Shown here in pieces: positions 1 through 9,875 of a stretch of DNA of 34,883 nt. A program made the translations under genes and the position numbers. Numbering within the stretch: the stretch's first letter is position 1; each line of letters opens with the position of its first letter. Origin of the DNA: Zavarzinia aquatilis (GTDB lineage Bacteria; Pseudomonadota; Alphaproteobacteria; Zavarziniales; Zavarziniaceae); NCBI RefSeq assembly GCF_003173035.1, contig NZ_QGLE01000019.1, positions 1 to 34,883 on the forward strand. The letters are read 5' to 3'. A model generated the notes under the pieces. It made no database searches. It was not told the origin of the DNA and saw only the letters and a program-made list of their open reading frames with translations.

Positions 1-1293
1 CCTTGTTCACCGTCAAGCTGCCCGCCACGTAGCTGATGGCGTAGTTGCCCGAGCTCAGGCCCCCGGCCGTGATCGTGTAGCTCCCGGCATTCACCGCGCC
101 CTGTGCCGCACCGCCGTAGCTCAACGTCCCGCCCAGGTCACCCGCGTCCTCACCCGCCACGAAGCCGGCATAGGTCACGCCGGCGCCGCCCGCGAAGGCC
201 ACGCCGTCATACGTCTTCGTCGCGTCGGCAGCGGTTACCGTCAGCGCCCGCTTGATCACCGTCAGGTCAGCGCCGACGTAGGTCAGGGCATAATTGCCCG
301 AAGCCGCCAGCGTGCCCTGACTGATGGCGTAAGCTCCGGCCGACGACGCGCCCGTCGCCGAAGTCGAGAGCGCCCCCGACAGAGCGTCACCATTCACCAG
401 GCTGCCGGCCGTCACAGCATAGGTCAGCGCCGGGTTGGCGTCGCCATAGGTGCGGGATTTCGCGTCGGCGGTGACGGTGATCGGACGGGCGGTGACGGTG
501 CCGATCGAGCCGGAGAGGGTCGGCGCGATCGTGTAGTTGGCGGCGCTGGCGCCGGAAAGACTGAGGCCCGAGACATTGACGGTCTTGCCGGTGCCGACAC
601 CGGCGGTGGTCAATTCACCGGAAAGATCGGGGACGACGGCGACCGCGTCGCCGCTGACGATGCCGCCCAATTGATAGTTCGCGGCGGTCAGGGCAAGGCT
701 GGTGGTGCCGTCATAGACCTTGGAAGCCGTGCCGGTCAGCGCTGCGCTGAGGGCCTTGGCCGTGATGGTGCCGATCGGCGCCTGAAGGGTTGTGGCGCTC
801 AGGCGGTAATTTCCCGCCGCCGCCCCGGCGAGAGCGAGACCGGAGACGGTGACGGTCCGCCCGGTGCCGACATTCACCGAGTCGTAACTCCCGGTCAGCG
901 CCGGCTGCAGGGTGACCACGTCGGAAAACAGCGGTGCGCTCAAGGTGTAGTTGGCGGCCGTCAGCGTGGCCACGGTGGTGCCGTCATAGGTCTTGCCGAC
1001 GGTTCCGGTCAGACCTGCGGTCAACACGGCCTTGTCGATGGTGAGATCGCCGGCCTGATAGACAATCGTATAGCCCGCCGAGGACAGCAACCCGCTGCCC
1101 GCGAGCACATCGCTGTAAACACCGGCATTGGCGGCGATCGCCGTCGTATCCGTTACATGTATCGAGCCGCTGTAGGCGGCTGCGCTATCGCCGTTCACCA
1201 GGCCGCTGATGGTGGCGGCCGACCCGCCGCTGAAGGCCGCACCGTAGGTCCGGCTGCCGTCGGCGATGGCAACCGTCAGGGTTGCCGCGCGCT
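1..1293 (-). repeat. MBG/YDG domain repeats in the adhesin
   Basis: The last visible part of the adhesin is a tandem of related beta-rich modules. YDG-type units carry KTYDGTT and KVYDGTT signatures with LTAANY a few residues later; MBG_2-type units carry SRTYGDANPAL and end in GNYALTYVGADLTV or similar. At least five units are seen and the last one continues past the window edge. Such modules form stalks in large bacterial adhesins (family knowledge). Confidence 0.8.
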
Positions 1294-4200
1294 TCCAGAT
1301 GATTTTCGATGCCGCGCCGGAAACCATGCCTGGCGCCAGTGTGGAGGTCGTTGCGTTGTAGATATTCCGGTCGGCCCCGCCAAGCCCCCCCAGGGACGAG
1401 GTCTCCCAATCATCGGCGTAGATCAGATAGCGTGCGGCACCCGTCAGTGAAACGGCGCCCGTGCCGGCGTTGTTGATCAACTTCGGCACCATCAACACCA
1501 CGGCGGTGCCCGAGGTCGTGGCCGCGCCCAGGGTCGCGCCATTGTTGATGGTGAGGGTACCGCCACCTGACAACAAGCCCAGCGATATGGTGCCGTTGCC
1601 CGCCGAATAGACCGAGCGATCCAAGGTAAAGGCACTGCTGGTGGCGGCTAAGGAGACAAAAGTGTAGGGCAGCCCGGCAAGATCGCCACCGGCCGTCGAG
1701 AAGAGATAGTTTCCGGTCGGACCGGAGCCGGCGGCCGCATCAATTCCAGCGATAACGCTGGAGAGATTGCTCAGCGCCGTGCGCACGGTCAGCGTGTTGC
1801 TGGACAGGAGAAAGGACAGACCATGACCGGCCGTGGAGCCGGCAACCGCGGCGAAATCGACAATGCCGGTCGAACGCGCCACGGATGAGGTCAGGCCAGA
1901 GGCATCGAACAGCCGTCCGTCCCAGGCCGCGATGGCCATGCCCCCCGCCGCCAATGGGTCGATGGCCGCATAGAAATTGCCCTGACTGCCGGCAATCGCC
2001 TGGCCGACGATGCGCCCGCCAACGGTGAAGGACACCCCGCTTCCGGCAAATGCCGAGGTGCCGCTAAAGACGCTGGGCCCGGTGGGGAAGCGCCAGTTCA
2101 GAAAGGGATAGGCCGTGCCGGCGATTGTACCCCACACTTCGGTGGAAAAGCCGGCCGGCAGACCGGCCTGCAACTGACTGACCGTGCGGACAGTGGAGCC
2201 GTTCAATGTCCCGCTGCCGGCCGAACCGGGTGTGCCGGCAACACTGCTGACCCAGTAAAGGTTGTTGACCGTGCCCGAGGATGCCAAGCCCACCAGACCG
2301 CCACTGAACGAGCCGATGATGTAATTCGCGGCATAACTGGTATTGATCTGGCCGCCATTCAGGCGCCCCGCCAGGCCGCCGGCATAATTCGACCCGACCG
2401 CAACGGCGCCGAGAGCATAGCTGTCGGTGATCGTCGCCCCGAGGTTCACGATCCCGGCAAGGCCGCCGGCATAATTGGCCGCCCTCACCGTGCCGGTGAA
2501 ATAGGATTGGCTGATGGCCGCCTGGCCCTGCTGAACGCCGACGAGCCCGCCGGCCAGATTGCCGCCGGCTGTAATGTTACCCGTTGCATAGGACCGGCTG
2601 AGCGAGCCCGCGTTGGTCATCTCGCCCAGCAGGCCGCCAGCCGCCTCCCCGGTGACGGCGACCGTCGCCGAGCTGGAAAGACCGGAAAACACGCCCGATA
2701 GCGATCCGCCGATGCCGCCGGCATAATTGCCGGCGCTGACAGAGCCGCTGACGCTCACCCCCGAAATCGTCGAGCCCGTCACCCCCGTCCCGCCGGCCAG
2801 GGCGCCGTAAAAGAAACCCGCCCCCGAAATCGCGACATTGCCGAGCGTGAGATCCCGGATCGTGGCGCCGGAAATCTGGCCGAAGAGGCCGATGTTGTTG
2901 GCCGAACCGCCGTTGATCGCCAATCCGTCGATGGTGTGACCGGCCCCGTCGAAGCTGCCGGAGAACGCATTGATGCCGGATTTCACCGGCATGAAGCCGC
3001 TGTCCGCCCTCCAGACATCGGAAGCATTGGCCAGGGCGGCGCCGAGATCGAGATCCTGACGAAGGCTGTAATCGGCATCGAGATCCATCGCCATCAACTG
3101 CAATTGATGGGCGGTGCGGATCGAGGTCGAAAATTCGCTGCGCAGGATCGGACGGAGACGGCCGACCGCGCTGCCGGCGGCATCCGGGTCCATGTACCAG
3201 CCGGCACCGAGGTCGAAGCCGGCATAGGTATTGGCGGTGAAGGCGGCGGCCTCGGTGGCGATCGCGGTGCCGAGGGGGCTGGCCGCCTGCCCGGTCGTCG
3301 TGACATCCCAATAGCTGCTGGCGGCCGTCACGGCGCCATTCGCCCCGACCAGCCCGCCGACGCCGCTCGCCGTTCCGGTCACCCGGCCGCTGGCATAGGT
3401 CTGGGCCAGACTGCCGCTGACCGCATTGCCGATCAGGCCGCCGGTCGACGTGTGGCCGGTGACCGCACCCGTGGCATAGGCGCGGGTGACGCTGGCCCCG
3501 TCCATCCGCCCGATCAGACCGCCGGTCTCCAAGATGCCGGTGACGTCGACACCGGCGTATATGTCGCTGACCGTAATGGTACTTGTGCCGCCGATCACCC
3601 CGCCGGTGGCGGAGGAGGTTCCCGTTACCGCGCCTTCGGCCGAGACCCGTTGCAGGGTGCCACCGATCCCGTCGCCCAACACGAGGCCGGTGAAATCCCC
3701 GCCCCTTGCCTTGCCTGTCACCAGAATATCGCTGACGAGGCCAGCATTCATCTGGCCGATCAGGCCGCCGGTCGAATCCGCCCCCGTGACATCGACATCG
3801 AGAAGCACGAGATTGGCGATACGGCTGCCCGCACCGCCGACCGAACCGAACAGGCCGACCCCGATAGCCGAGGGACGATCGATGAACAAGCCATCGATGA
3901 CATGGCCCTGACCGTCGAACGTGCCGGTGAAACGGCTGGCCAGGCTGCCGATGGGCGAAAAGCCCGCGGCCGTATTCCAGATGTCGCCCGGATCGGCCAG
4001 CACAGTGGCCAGATCGATGTCATTGGCCAGCGTATAGTTGGCCGTCAGATTGGTGGCCATCAGTTGCAACTGATGGGCATTCTGGATGGTCGTCGAATGT
4101 TCGCTGCGCAGGATCGGGCGGGTGCTGCCCTCGGCGATAAACCAGGTGTTGGCGAAATCGAAGCCGCCATAGGTGGCGGCGGTAAAGGCATTGGCCGTGG

Positions 4201-7200
4201 CAAAGCCCGTACCGCCCCCGATGCCGGCGGTCTGCCCTGTGGTGCCGATGTCCCAATAGGCATTGGTTACCGTTGGCGCAACATCGGTAAGGCCGACGAG
4301 ACCACCGATCATCCCACCCGGCTGAGTGGAACGGACGGCACCACTGGCATAGACATTGGTGAGGGACAGAAGGCTGCCATAGCCGACAAGGCCACCGACC
4401 GCGTAACCCCCGGCCGAAATGCTGCCGGTGGCATAGCTGTCGATGACCGTCAGCAATTGCGCAGCCCCTGCAATGCCGCCGACCGTCCCCCCCGTCGCCG
4501 ATATGTCGACGCCGCTATAGACCCGGGTGACGGTCAGCCCCCCCGTGCCTGCGCTGCCGATCACCCCCCCGGCGATACTCTCCAACTGGGCCGCCATCGC
4601 GGTCACCGAGCCGGTCAGGGACGAATCGGACAGCGCCACCGGGCCCGACGTATTCCAACCGAAGGCACCACCGAGACTATGACCGCCCGTAACATCGACG
4701 ATCGCGCTGATCCTGGAGAAACTGCCGCTGGCCCGGCCGACCAGGCCGCCCAGGCCAGAGGAGGTGGCGCCCCCGACCACCCTGGCGACAACGCGAAGGT
4801 CATCGACGGTCGCAAATTGCAGCACCCCGGCAATCCCGCCGCTTTCGGAGGCACCGGAGACAACAACATCAAGCGCGCTGTCGCTGATGGAGAGCGAAGC
4901 GAAAGTGCCAGTATCGGCAGTGCCAACAAGACCGCCGGCCGCGCTTGTGGTAACGCTGATGGTGCCCGTCAGATCAATATCGGAAATGTTGACCTGCTGG
5001 TTCGGCGCCACAAAATAGCCGACGATGCCGCCGGCCGCGTTGTTTGCCGTCACGGTTACATCGGCGGTCACGCCGGTGATCGAGAGATTGCCGCCGGAGA
5101 CAATGCCAATCAGGCCGCCGGCACCACCGCCGGCGGCCGATACCTTGCCGCTCAGGGCGATCCCGGTGAAGCCATGGGTCGAGGTCGAATTGCCGGAGAC
5201 CCGACCGGCCAGGCCGCCGACGTTCTGATTGCCGGTGACATCGAAATTGGTCAGGGCGAGATTGGCAATCGTACCGCTATCGGTGGCGAAGCTGCCGACC
5301 TGGCCGAAAAGCCCGACATTGTCGAGACTGCCGCGCTTGATATAGAGCCCGTCGATGGCGTGGCCGGCGCCGTCCAGGTCGCCGAAGAAGGGGGTCGCAC
5401 CGGTGCCGACGGGTTTGAAGCCCGTCGCGATATTCCAGACATCGGACGCATTGGCACGGGTAGCACCAAGGTCGATATCGCGGGTGAGCGTGTAGGACGC
5501 GGTCAGGTCCAGCGCCATCAACTGGACCTGATGGGCGCTCTGGATCGTGGTCGAATATTCGCTGCGCAGAATGGGACGTGTGTCGCCCTCGGCGAAATAC
5601 CAGGTATTGGTGAAATCGAAGCCGCTGTAGGTCGCGGCCTTGAAGGCATCCGCCGTGGCGAACCCGGCGCCGAGATTGCCGGCGCTGGTCGCCTGCCCGG
5701 TGGTGCCCGCGTCCCAATAACCGTTGGTAACGCTCAATGTGCCGCTGCTGACCCCGATCAAGCCGCCGGTGGCGAGCGCGGTCCCGGTCGCCCGGATCGC
5801 GCCGCTGGCATAGACCCTTTCGAGGGAAAGGCTGCCGACGTTGTTCCCGATCAGGCTGCCCAGCGGCCGGGTCCCGCCCGAGTTCATTGCGGTACTGACA
5901 GTGAGCGATCCCGTACTGTAACTGTCGCGGATACCGACAGTCGCGAGCGTATCGACATAGCCGATCAGGCCGCCCCAAGCGCTCATCGTGGCATTCGCCA
6001 CCTCGACACCGGCATAGGCCCGGGTGATGGTCAGCGATGTTCCCGCCGACGACGCGCCAGCATAGCCGAGCAGGCCCCCGACAAGGGACCCGGCGCCGGC
6101 AATCGTCCCCGAGACGGCAACATCGTCGATCGTGGCCGTGCCGGCGGACATGCTGTAACGCCCGACCAGCCCGCCGACGTTGCCCACCGTGCCGGTCAGC
6201 ACCGCGGCAGCGTCGATCCCGGCCAGGGAAACAGTATCGGCCTGGCCGATCACCCCGCCGACGAAGGAATTCCCGGACACGCGGGCATCGACCCGGGCAT
6301 TACTGATCGATGCACTGTTGGCCGTGCCGAACAAGCCGCCGGCACCGCCATTGCTGATCGTCACATCCGCAGTGACCACGACATCATTGACGACAGCCGG
6401 CGTAACGGAGGTCCCGTTGACCCTGCCACCGATCCCGCCGGCCGAATTGACACCGGTAACGGCTGCCTTCACGGCCAGGTTGTCAATGGTCATCAAGGCG
6501 GAAGTGATGCGGGTGAAATCGCCGAACGCGCCGCCGGCGAAATCGCCGGTCGCGCTCACAGTCAGGTCGAGGGTGCTGTCCAGGATGCCGACATTGACAT
6601 TGTTCGATCCGCCGAACAGACCGCCCACCCGGTTGGCGCCCGAAACCACGCCCTGAACGGTGAGCGTGTCGAAGGTCGCGGTGGTCACCGCCGTCGGCAA
6701 TTGCCCGACAAGACCGCCGACATAATCCTTGCCGGTTACGCGGATGCCGGTCAGGGACAGATTGCTGAAACTGCCGCCCTGGGCCACACCGAACAGGCCC
6801 ACATTATCGGCTGAAGGACGATTGATGTAGAGGCCGGCAATCGTATGGCCCCCACCGTCCAACCGGCCGGTGAAGGGGGTGGCCACAGACCCGACCGGGG
6901 AGAAGCCGGTGGCCGTGTTCCAGACTTCGGCGGCCCTGGACAGCGCCGCGCCGAGGTCGATGTCATTCGCAAGCCGATAGGCGGCACCGAGATTCAGCGC
7001 CGTCAGTTGCAGTTGGTGCGCATTGCGGATCGTGGTCGAATATTCGCTGCGCAGGATCGGCCGGGTGCTTCCCTCGGCGATATACCAGGTATTGGTGAAA
7101 TCAAAGCCGGCATAGCTGGCTGCGGCATAGGACATGGCAGCGATATTTGTCGCATCGATGGTTGCGGCCGAGGTCAGTTCGCCATAGGCGACGGCAACGC

Positions 7201-9721
7201 CGGTCGTCGTTGCGTCCCAATAGGTGTCGGTCAGAAAAATTGTTGGATTGATACCCGTACCCCGCGTGATCGCGCCGACGAGACCACCAACCCTATTGGG
7301 GCCCGTTACCGCACCCGTCGCATAGGAATTGGTGATCGAAAGGGTGAAATTGTTGATTGTCTGCCCGGCAAGACCGCCAGCCGTGCCCAAGGCTGCCGTG
7401 ACCGCCCCCGTGGCATAGCTGTCGTCGATGGATCCTTTAAAGATATCGCCGACCAGGCCTCCGACAGCGTATCGACCGGTGACCGCACCCCCGGCGTGGG
7501 CACGCGCGATGAGACCGGCGTTCCGCCCGACAAGCCCCCCGACAGTGGAACTATTGCCTGCCGAAACGGTGACAGATGCCCAGGAATCGGTTAGCGATAC
7601 AGAGCTTGTCCCAACCAGACCGCCAACATAATCGCCGCTGGCCACTGTCACGCTGCCGGTGGCGAATACACCGGTTACGGTGCCTTCGCTCATACCGACC
7701 AGCGCACCGGTCGAGGAGCCGCCCGTGATATTGGCGTGGGTCAGGCCCAGATCACGGATCGTGCCGTTCGAGACGCTGATCATCCCCGTGTAGGTGACCG
7801 CCCGATTGATGAAAAGCCCGTCGACCACATGGCCCTGGCCGTCCAGCGTACCGGTGAAGCGATTGGTATAGCCGCCCACTGGCGCGAAACCCGCCCCGGC
7901 ATTCCAGGTCCGGGTCGCCGAGGCATCAATATCGCGCGACAAGGCATAGCTGCCGGCGAGATTGTCCCCCATCGCCTGCAGGTCGGTGAGCGTGTTGACC
8001 AGCATCCAGGCGGTCAGCGCGCCGCCGCTGGCACTGAAGGTCAGGGGATTGTCGTATCGCTTGCCGTTGCTGTCCGTATCGGCCGGGTTGTAATAGATAT
8101 TGTAGAGACTGCCGGCCGACAGCGTGGGTGTGACCCCGACCGTAACCGTGCCCGTGCCGGCCCCGGTCTTGTCCGCCCGGAGCGTGAGGTCGCCGCCGCC
8201 GCTGGCGGTGAGGGCGGCGTTGACCGTGATATTGCGGTGGGCGGCGAGTTCGAGGGTGGCGCCGGTGGTCCAGGTGACGGGGGCGCTGACCGTGATGTCG
8301 CCAGCACCGCCGCCGCTGGCCGCGGTTTCGATCAGGACATTGGTCCCGGCGTTGAGGCTGGTCTGGATCGTCGTCGCGGCAGCGCCGTTCAGCGTGTAAT
8401 CGGTCGGGTCCAGCAGCCAGTGGCCATCGGCCCCGGCATCAATGGCGGCGCCGTCGAGCAGCACGTCCAGGCCCGAGGTTTCGATGAAGCCACCGCCCGC
8501 CCCCCCGGCCGTGAGCAGCCCCGAGACCGACGCCCGCGCATCGCCCCAGACGACGATGGCGCCGCCCCGTCCGCTGCCGCCGGTCGCGGAGACCGTGGCG
8601 CCGGCCGCCACTTCCGTTCGGTTCGCGGTCGGCACCGGCTTCGGCACCAGCTTTTCCGCCGCGACCGCGCCGCCGCGCCGGTCGCCACCGATCAGCACGG
8701 TGCCGCCCGTCGTGCCGCCGTCGGCCTTGACCTGCGCGCCGGCGGCGACAGTGACCGCATGGCCCGTCACGATGACCGTGCCGCCGGCCCCGGTCGGCGA
8801 GGAGGCATCGACCGTGCCGGTGACGGCCACGCCGCCCCGGCCGCCGTCGAGCACGATTTCGCCGCCGTCGCGGCTGATCGACGTGGCCCTGGTCACGCCG
8901 CCGACATTGATGACGCTGGAAACGACATCCGCCGCCGCATCGGCGGAGATCACCACCGTGCTGCCCTCGACCACGCCCGCCTGCTCGAGCTTGCGGCCCG
9001 CGCCGGTAGCCGCCAGTTCGACCAGCCCGTCACCCGCCAGGTCCAGCGTGAAGGTTTCGCCCGCCGCAAGGTTCACCTTGCCGGCGACGGCCTTGATCGT
9101 ACCGGTGTTGAGCACCCGGGGCCCGACCAATGCGGCGATCCCCGCCCCTTCGACCGTGATCGTGCCTTCATTGGCGACCTCGGCCCCGGCATTGCCGCCG
9201 GGCGTGAATGTCAGGTTGGCGTCGCCCGCCATGAATTTCCCGGCGTCGATCCGCGCGGTGGAGGCGACCACGCCGGCCGCGTCGATCCGGCCGTTCGGGG
9301 CGATCAGCACGCCATTCGGGTTCAGGATCACCACCTTGCCGTTGGCCGAAACCTTGCCGTCGATCAGGCTGGCGCCGCCTTCCGTGACACGGTTCACCGT
9401 GATGGCGCCCGCATCCGGCTGGTTGAAGCGGACCGTCGCCTCGGACCCGACATCGAAACCGCGCCAGTCGATCACCGCGCGGTTGCTGGACTGGTCGACC
9501 ACCACCCGGCCGGCGGCGGGATTGGCGATGGTGGCGGCACCGCCGACGACGGTGCCGCCGGTCGGCACCGCCAGTCCGTCCTGGGCCTGCGCGGCCCCGG
9601 CACCGGCCCCCCCCGCGAGTGCGAGCATCAGCAGGCGGACGGGAACCAGCGCCGTGGTCCCGGTCAGGGCTTCGCGCCGACCGTCGCCAGTGTCTCCCAT
9701 GTCCCTGTGCCAGATTCCCAT
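1..9721 (-). CDS. Giant filamentous-haemagglutinin-like adhesin (TpsA type), C-terminus beyond the window
   Basis: Predicted exported surface adhesin of the two-partner secretion type. The frame was checked at several points (N-terminus, positions 7063, 5578, 4120, 3154 and the left edge) and stays open for about 3240 codons without a stop in the window. The start at 9721 follows a GGGGGAG ribosome site; an in-frame ATG lies at 9751. A hydrophobic signal peptide ends near residue 46 (AQAQ). The TPS secretion domain follows, with NRVTEGG at residues 110-116 and NPNG at 134-137, the hallmark motifs of haemagglutinin-activity domains. Then come a WLLDP segment, a long glycine-rich GLUG-repeat region, and MBG/YDG repeats up to the edge. 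The TpsB transporter expected for such a protein is not in the window. The divergent gene is a sensor kinase. Family assignment is firm; ligand and exact function are unknown. Confidence 0.9.
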   Translation of the reverse strand, partial: MGIWHRDMGDTGDGRREALTGTTALVPVRLLMLALAGGAGAGAAQAQDGLAVPTGGTVVGGAATIANPAAGRVVVDQSSNRAVIDWRGFDVGSEATVRFNQPDAGAITVNRVTEGGASLIDGKVSANGKVVILNPNGVLIAPNGRIDAAGVVASTARIDAGKFMAGDANLTFTPGGNAGAEVANEGTITVEGAGIAALVGPRVLNTGTIKAVAGKVNLAAGETFTLDLAGDGLVELAATGAGRKLEQAGVVEGSTVVISADAAADVVSSVINVGGVTRATSISRDGGEIVLDGGRGGVAVTGTVDASSPTGAGGTVIVTGHAVTVAAGAQVKADGGTTGGTVLIGGDRRGGAVAAEKLVPKPVPTANRTEVAAGATVSATGGSGRGGAIVVWGDARASVSGLLTAGGAGGGFIETSGLDVLLDGAAIDAGADGHWLLDPTDYTLNGAAATTIQTSLNAGTNVLIETAASGGGAGDITVSAPVTWTTGATLELAAHRNITVNAALTASGGGDLTLRADKTGAGTGTVTVGVTPTLSAGSLYNIYYNPADTDSNGKRYDNPLTFSASGGALTAWMLVNTLTDLQAMGDNLAGSYALSRDIDASATRTWNAGAGFAPVGGYTNRFTGTLDGQGHVVDGLFINRAVTYTGMISVSNGTIRDLGLTHANITGGSSTGALVGMSEGTVTGVFATGSVTVASGDYVGGLVGTSSVSLTDSWASVTVSAGNSSTVGGLVGRNAGLIARAHAGGAVTGRYAVGGLVGDIFKGSIDDSYATGAVTAALGTAGGLAGQTINNFTLSITNSYATGAVTGPNRVGGLVGAITRGTGINPTIFLTDTYWDATTTGVAVAYGELTSAATIDATNIAAMSYAAASYAGFDFTNTWYIAEGSTRPILRSEYSTTIRNAHQLQLTALNLGAAYRLANDIDLGAALSRAAEVWNTATGFSPVGSVATPFTGRLDGGGHTIAGLYINRPSADNVGLFGVAQGGSFSNLSLTGIRVTGKDYVGGLVGQLPTAVTTATFDTLTVQGVVSGANRVGGLFGGSNNVNVGILDSTLDLTVSATGDFAGGAFGDFTRITSALMTIDNLAVKAAVTGVNSAGGIGGRVNGTSVTPAVVNDVVVTADVTISNGGAGGLFGTANSASISNARVDARVSGNSFVGGVIGQADTVSLAGIDAAAVLTGTVGNVGGLVGRYSMSAGTATIDDVAVSGTIAGAGSLVGGLLGYAGASSAGTSLTITRAYAGVEVANATMSAWGGLIGYVDTLATVGIRDSYSTGSLTVSTAMNSGGTRPLGSLIGNNVGSLSLERVYASGAIRATGTALATGGLIGVSSGTLSVTNGYWDAGTTGQATSAGNLGAGFATADAFKAATYSGFDFTNTWYFAEGDTRPILRSEYSTTIQSAHQVQLMALDLTASYTLTRDIDLGATRANASDVWNIATGFKPVGTGATPFFGDLDGAGHAIDGLYIKRGSLDNVGLFGQVGSFATDSGTIANLALTNFDVTGNQNVGGLAGRVSGNSTSTHGFTGIALSGKVSAAGGGAGGLIGIVSGGNLSITGVTADVTVTANNAAGGIVGYFVAPNQQVNISDIDLTGTISVTTSAAGGLVGTADTGTFASLSISDSALDVVVSGASESGGIAGVLQFATVDDLRVVARVVGGATSSGLGGLVGRASGSFSRISAIVDVTGGHSLGGAFGWNTSGPVALSDSSLTGSVTAMAAQLESIAGGVIGSAGTGGLTVTRVYSGVDISATGGTVGGIAGAAQLLTVIDSYATGSISAGGYAVGGLVGYGSLLSLTNVYASGAVRSTQPGGMIGGLVGLTDVAPTVTNAYWDIGTTGQTAGIGGGTGFATANAFTAATYGGFDFANTWFIAEGSTRPILRSEHSTTIQNAHQLQLMATNLTANYTLANDIDLATVLADPGDIWNTAAGFSPIGSLASRFTGTFDGQGHVIDGLFIDRPSAIGVGLFGSVGGAGSRIANLVLLDVDVTGADSTGGLIGQMNAGLVSDILVTGKARGGDFTGLVLGDGIGGTLQRVSAEGAVTGTSSATGGVIGGTSTITVSDIYAGVDVTGILETGGLIGRMDGASVTRAYATGAVTGHTSTGGLIGNAVSGSLAQTYASGRVTGTASGVGGLVGANGAVTAASSYWDVTTTGQAASPLGTAIATEAAAFTANTYAGFDLGAGWYMDPDAAGSAVGRLRPILRSEFSTSIRTAHQLQLMAMDLDADYSLRQDLDLGAALANASDVWRADSGFMPVKSGINAFSGSFDGAGHTIDGLAINGGSANNIGLFGQISGATIRDLTLGNVAISGAGFFYGALAGGTGVTGSTISGVSVSGSVSAGNYAGGIGGSLSGVFSGLSSSATVAVTGEAAGGLLGEMTNAGSLSRSYATGNITAGGNLAGGLVGVQQGQAAISQSYFTGTVRAANYAGGLAGIVNLGATITDSYALGAVAVGSNYAGGLAGRLNGGQINTSYAANYIIGSFSGGLVGLASSGTVNNLYWVSSVAGTPGSAGSGTLNGSTVRTVSQLQAGLPAGFSTEVWGTIAGTAYPFLNWRFPTGPSVFSGTSAFAGSGVSFTVGGRIVGQAIAGSQGNFYAAIDPLAAGGMAIAAWDGRLFDASGLTSSVARSTGIVDFAAVAGSTAGHGLSFLLSSNTLTVRTALSNLSSVIAGIDAAAGSGPTGNYLFSTAGGDLAGLPYTFVSLAATSSAFTLDRSVYSAGNGTISLGLLSGGGTLTINNGATLGAATTSGTAVVLMVPKLINNAGTGAVSLTGAARYLIYADDWETSSLGGLGGADRNIYNATTSTLAPGMVSGAASKIIWKRAATLTVAIADGSRTYGAAFSGGSAATISGLVNGDSAAAYSGSIHVTDTTAIAANAGVYSDVLAGSGLLSSAGYTIVYQAGDLTIDKAVLTAGLTGTVGKTYDGTTVATLTAANYTLSAPLFSDVVTLQPALTGSYDSVNVGTGRTVTVSGLALAGAAAGNYRLSATTLQAPIGTITAKALSAALTGTASKVYDGTTSLALTAANYQLGGIVSGDAVAVVPDLSGELTTAGVGTGKTVNVSGLSLSGASAANYTIAPTLSGSIGTVTARPITVTADAKSRTYGDANPALTYAVTAGSLVNGDALSGALSTSATGASSAGAYAISQGTLAASGNYALTYVGADLTVIKRALTVTAADATKTYDGVAFAGGAGVTYAGFVAGEDAGDLGGTLSYGGAAQGAVNAGSYTITAGGLSSGNYAISYVAGSLTVNK
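2882..8000 (-). repeat. Long-period repeats carrying GLUG motifs in the adhesin
   Basis: A unit of about 100 residues recurs, read on the minus strand, at about 7771-8000 (divergent first copy), 6788-7108, 5306-5631, 3847-4168 and 2882-3219. Its core contains NTWY, EGxTRPILRSE, STTI, AHQLQLMA, DIDL, LDGxGH and GLFG. Between copies lie variable stretches built of short GLUG motifs (GGLVG followed by SYATG or a variant). The copies are visibly similar at DNA level too, for example the stretch encoding RPILRSE. Confidence 0.8.
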
Positions 9722-9796
9722 GACGCTCCCCCGGCCCCGGCAACAGGGCATCCCGAGGGATCAGGATCGACGCAGGCGGAATTGTCGCAATCGCCA

Positions 9797-9831
9797 GTCG
9801 ACGAAGCGGGCTATTTCGTCGACGAAACGGG
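9797..9831. promoter_or_regulatory. Direct repeat with 21-bp spacing, candidate LytTR binding site (copy 1)
   Basis: Two near-identical 14-mers, GTCGACGAARCGGG, start at 9797 and 9818, exactly 21 bp apart. The second lies in a perfect palindrome, TTTCGTCGACGAAA. LytTR regulators bind paired direct repeats about two helical turns apart (family knowledge). The site lies in the 154-bp gap between the divergent adhesin and the first kinase, so it could control both. Binding by the regulator encoded at 12367 is inferred. Confidence 0.6.
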
Positions 9832-9875
9832 AATGGCGGCACCTGCGATTGCAGACGCCGGCCGGCACTTGCAGG

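Noticed and set aside
2882-8000. CRISPR-like or satellite repeat array
   Set aside because: The repeats are coding, in frame, of varying spacing and imperfect; they correspond to protein modules of the adhesin.
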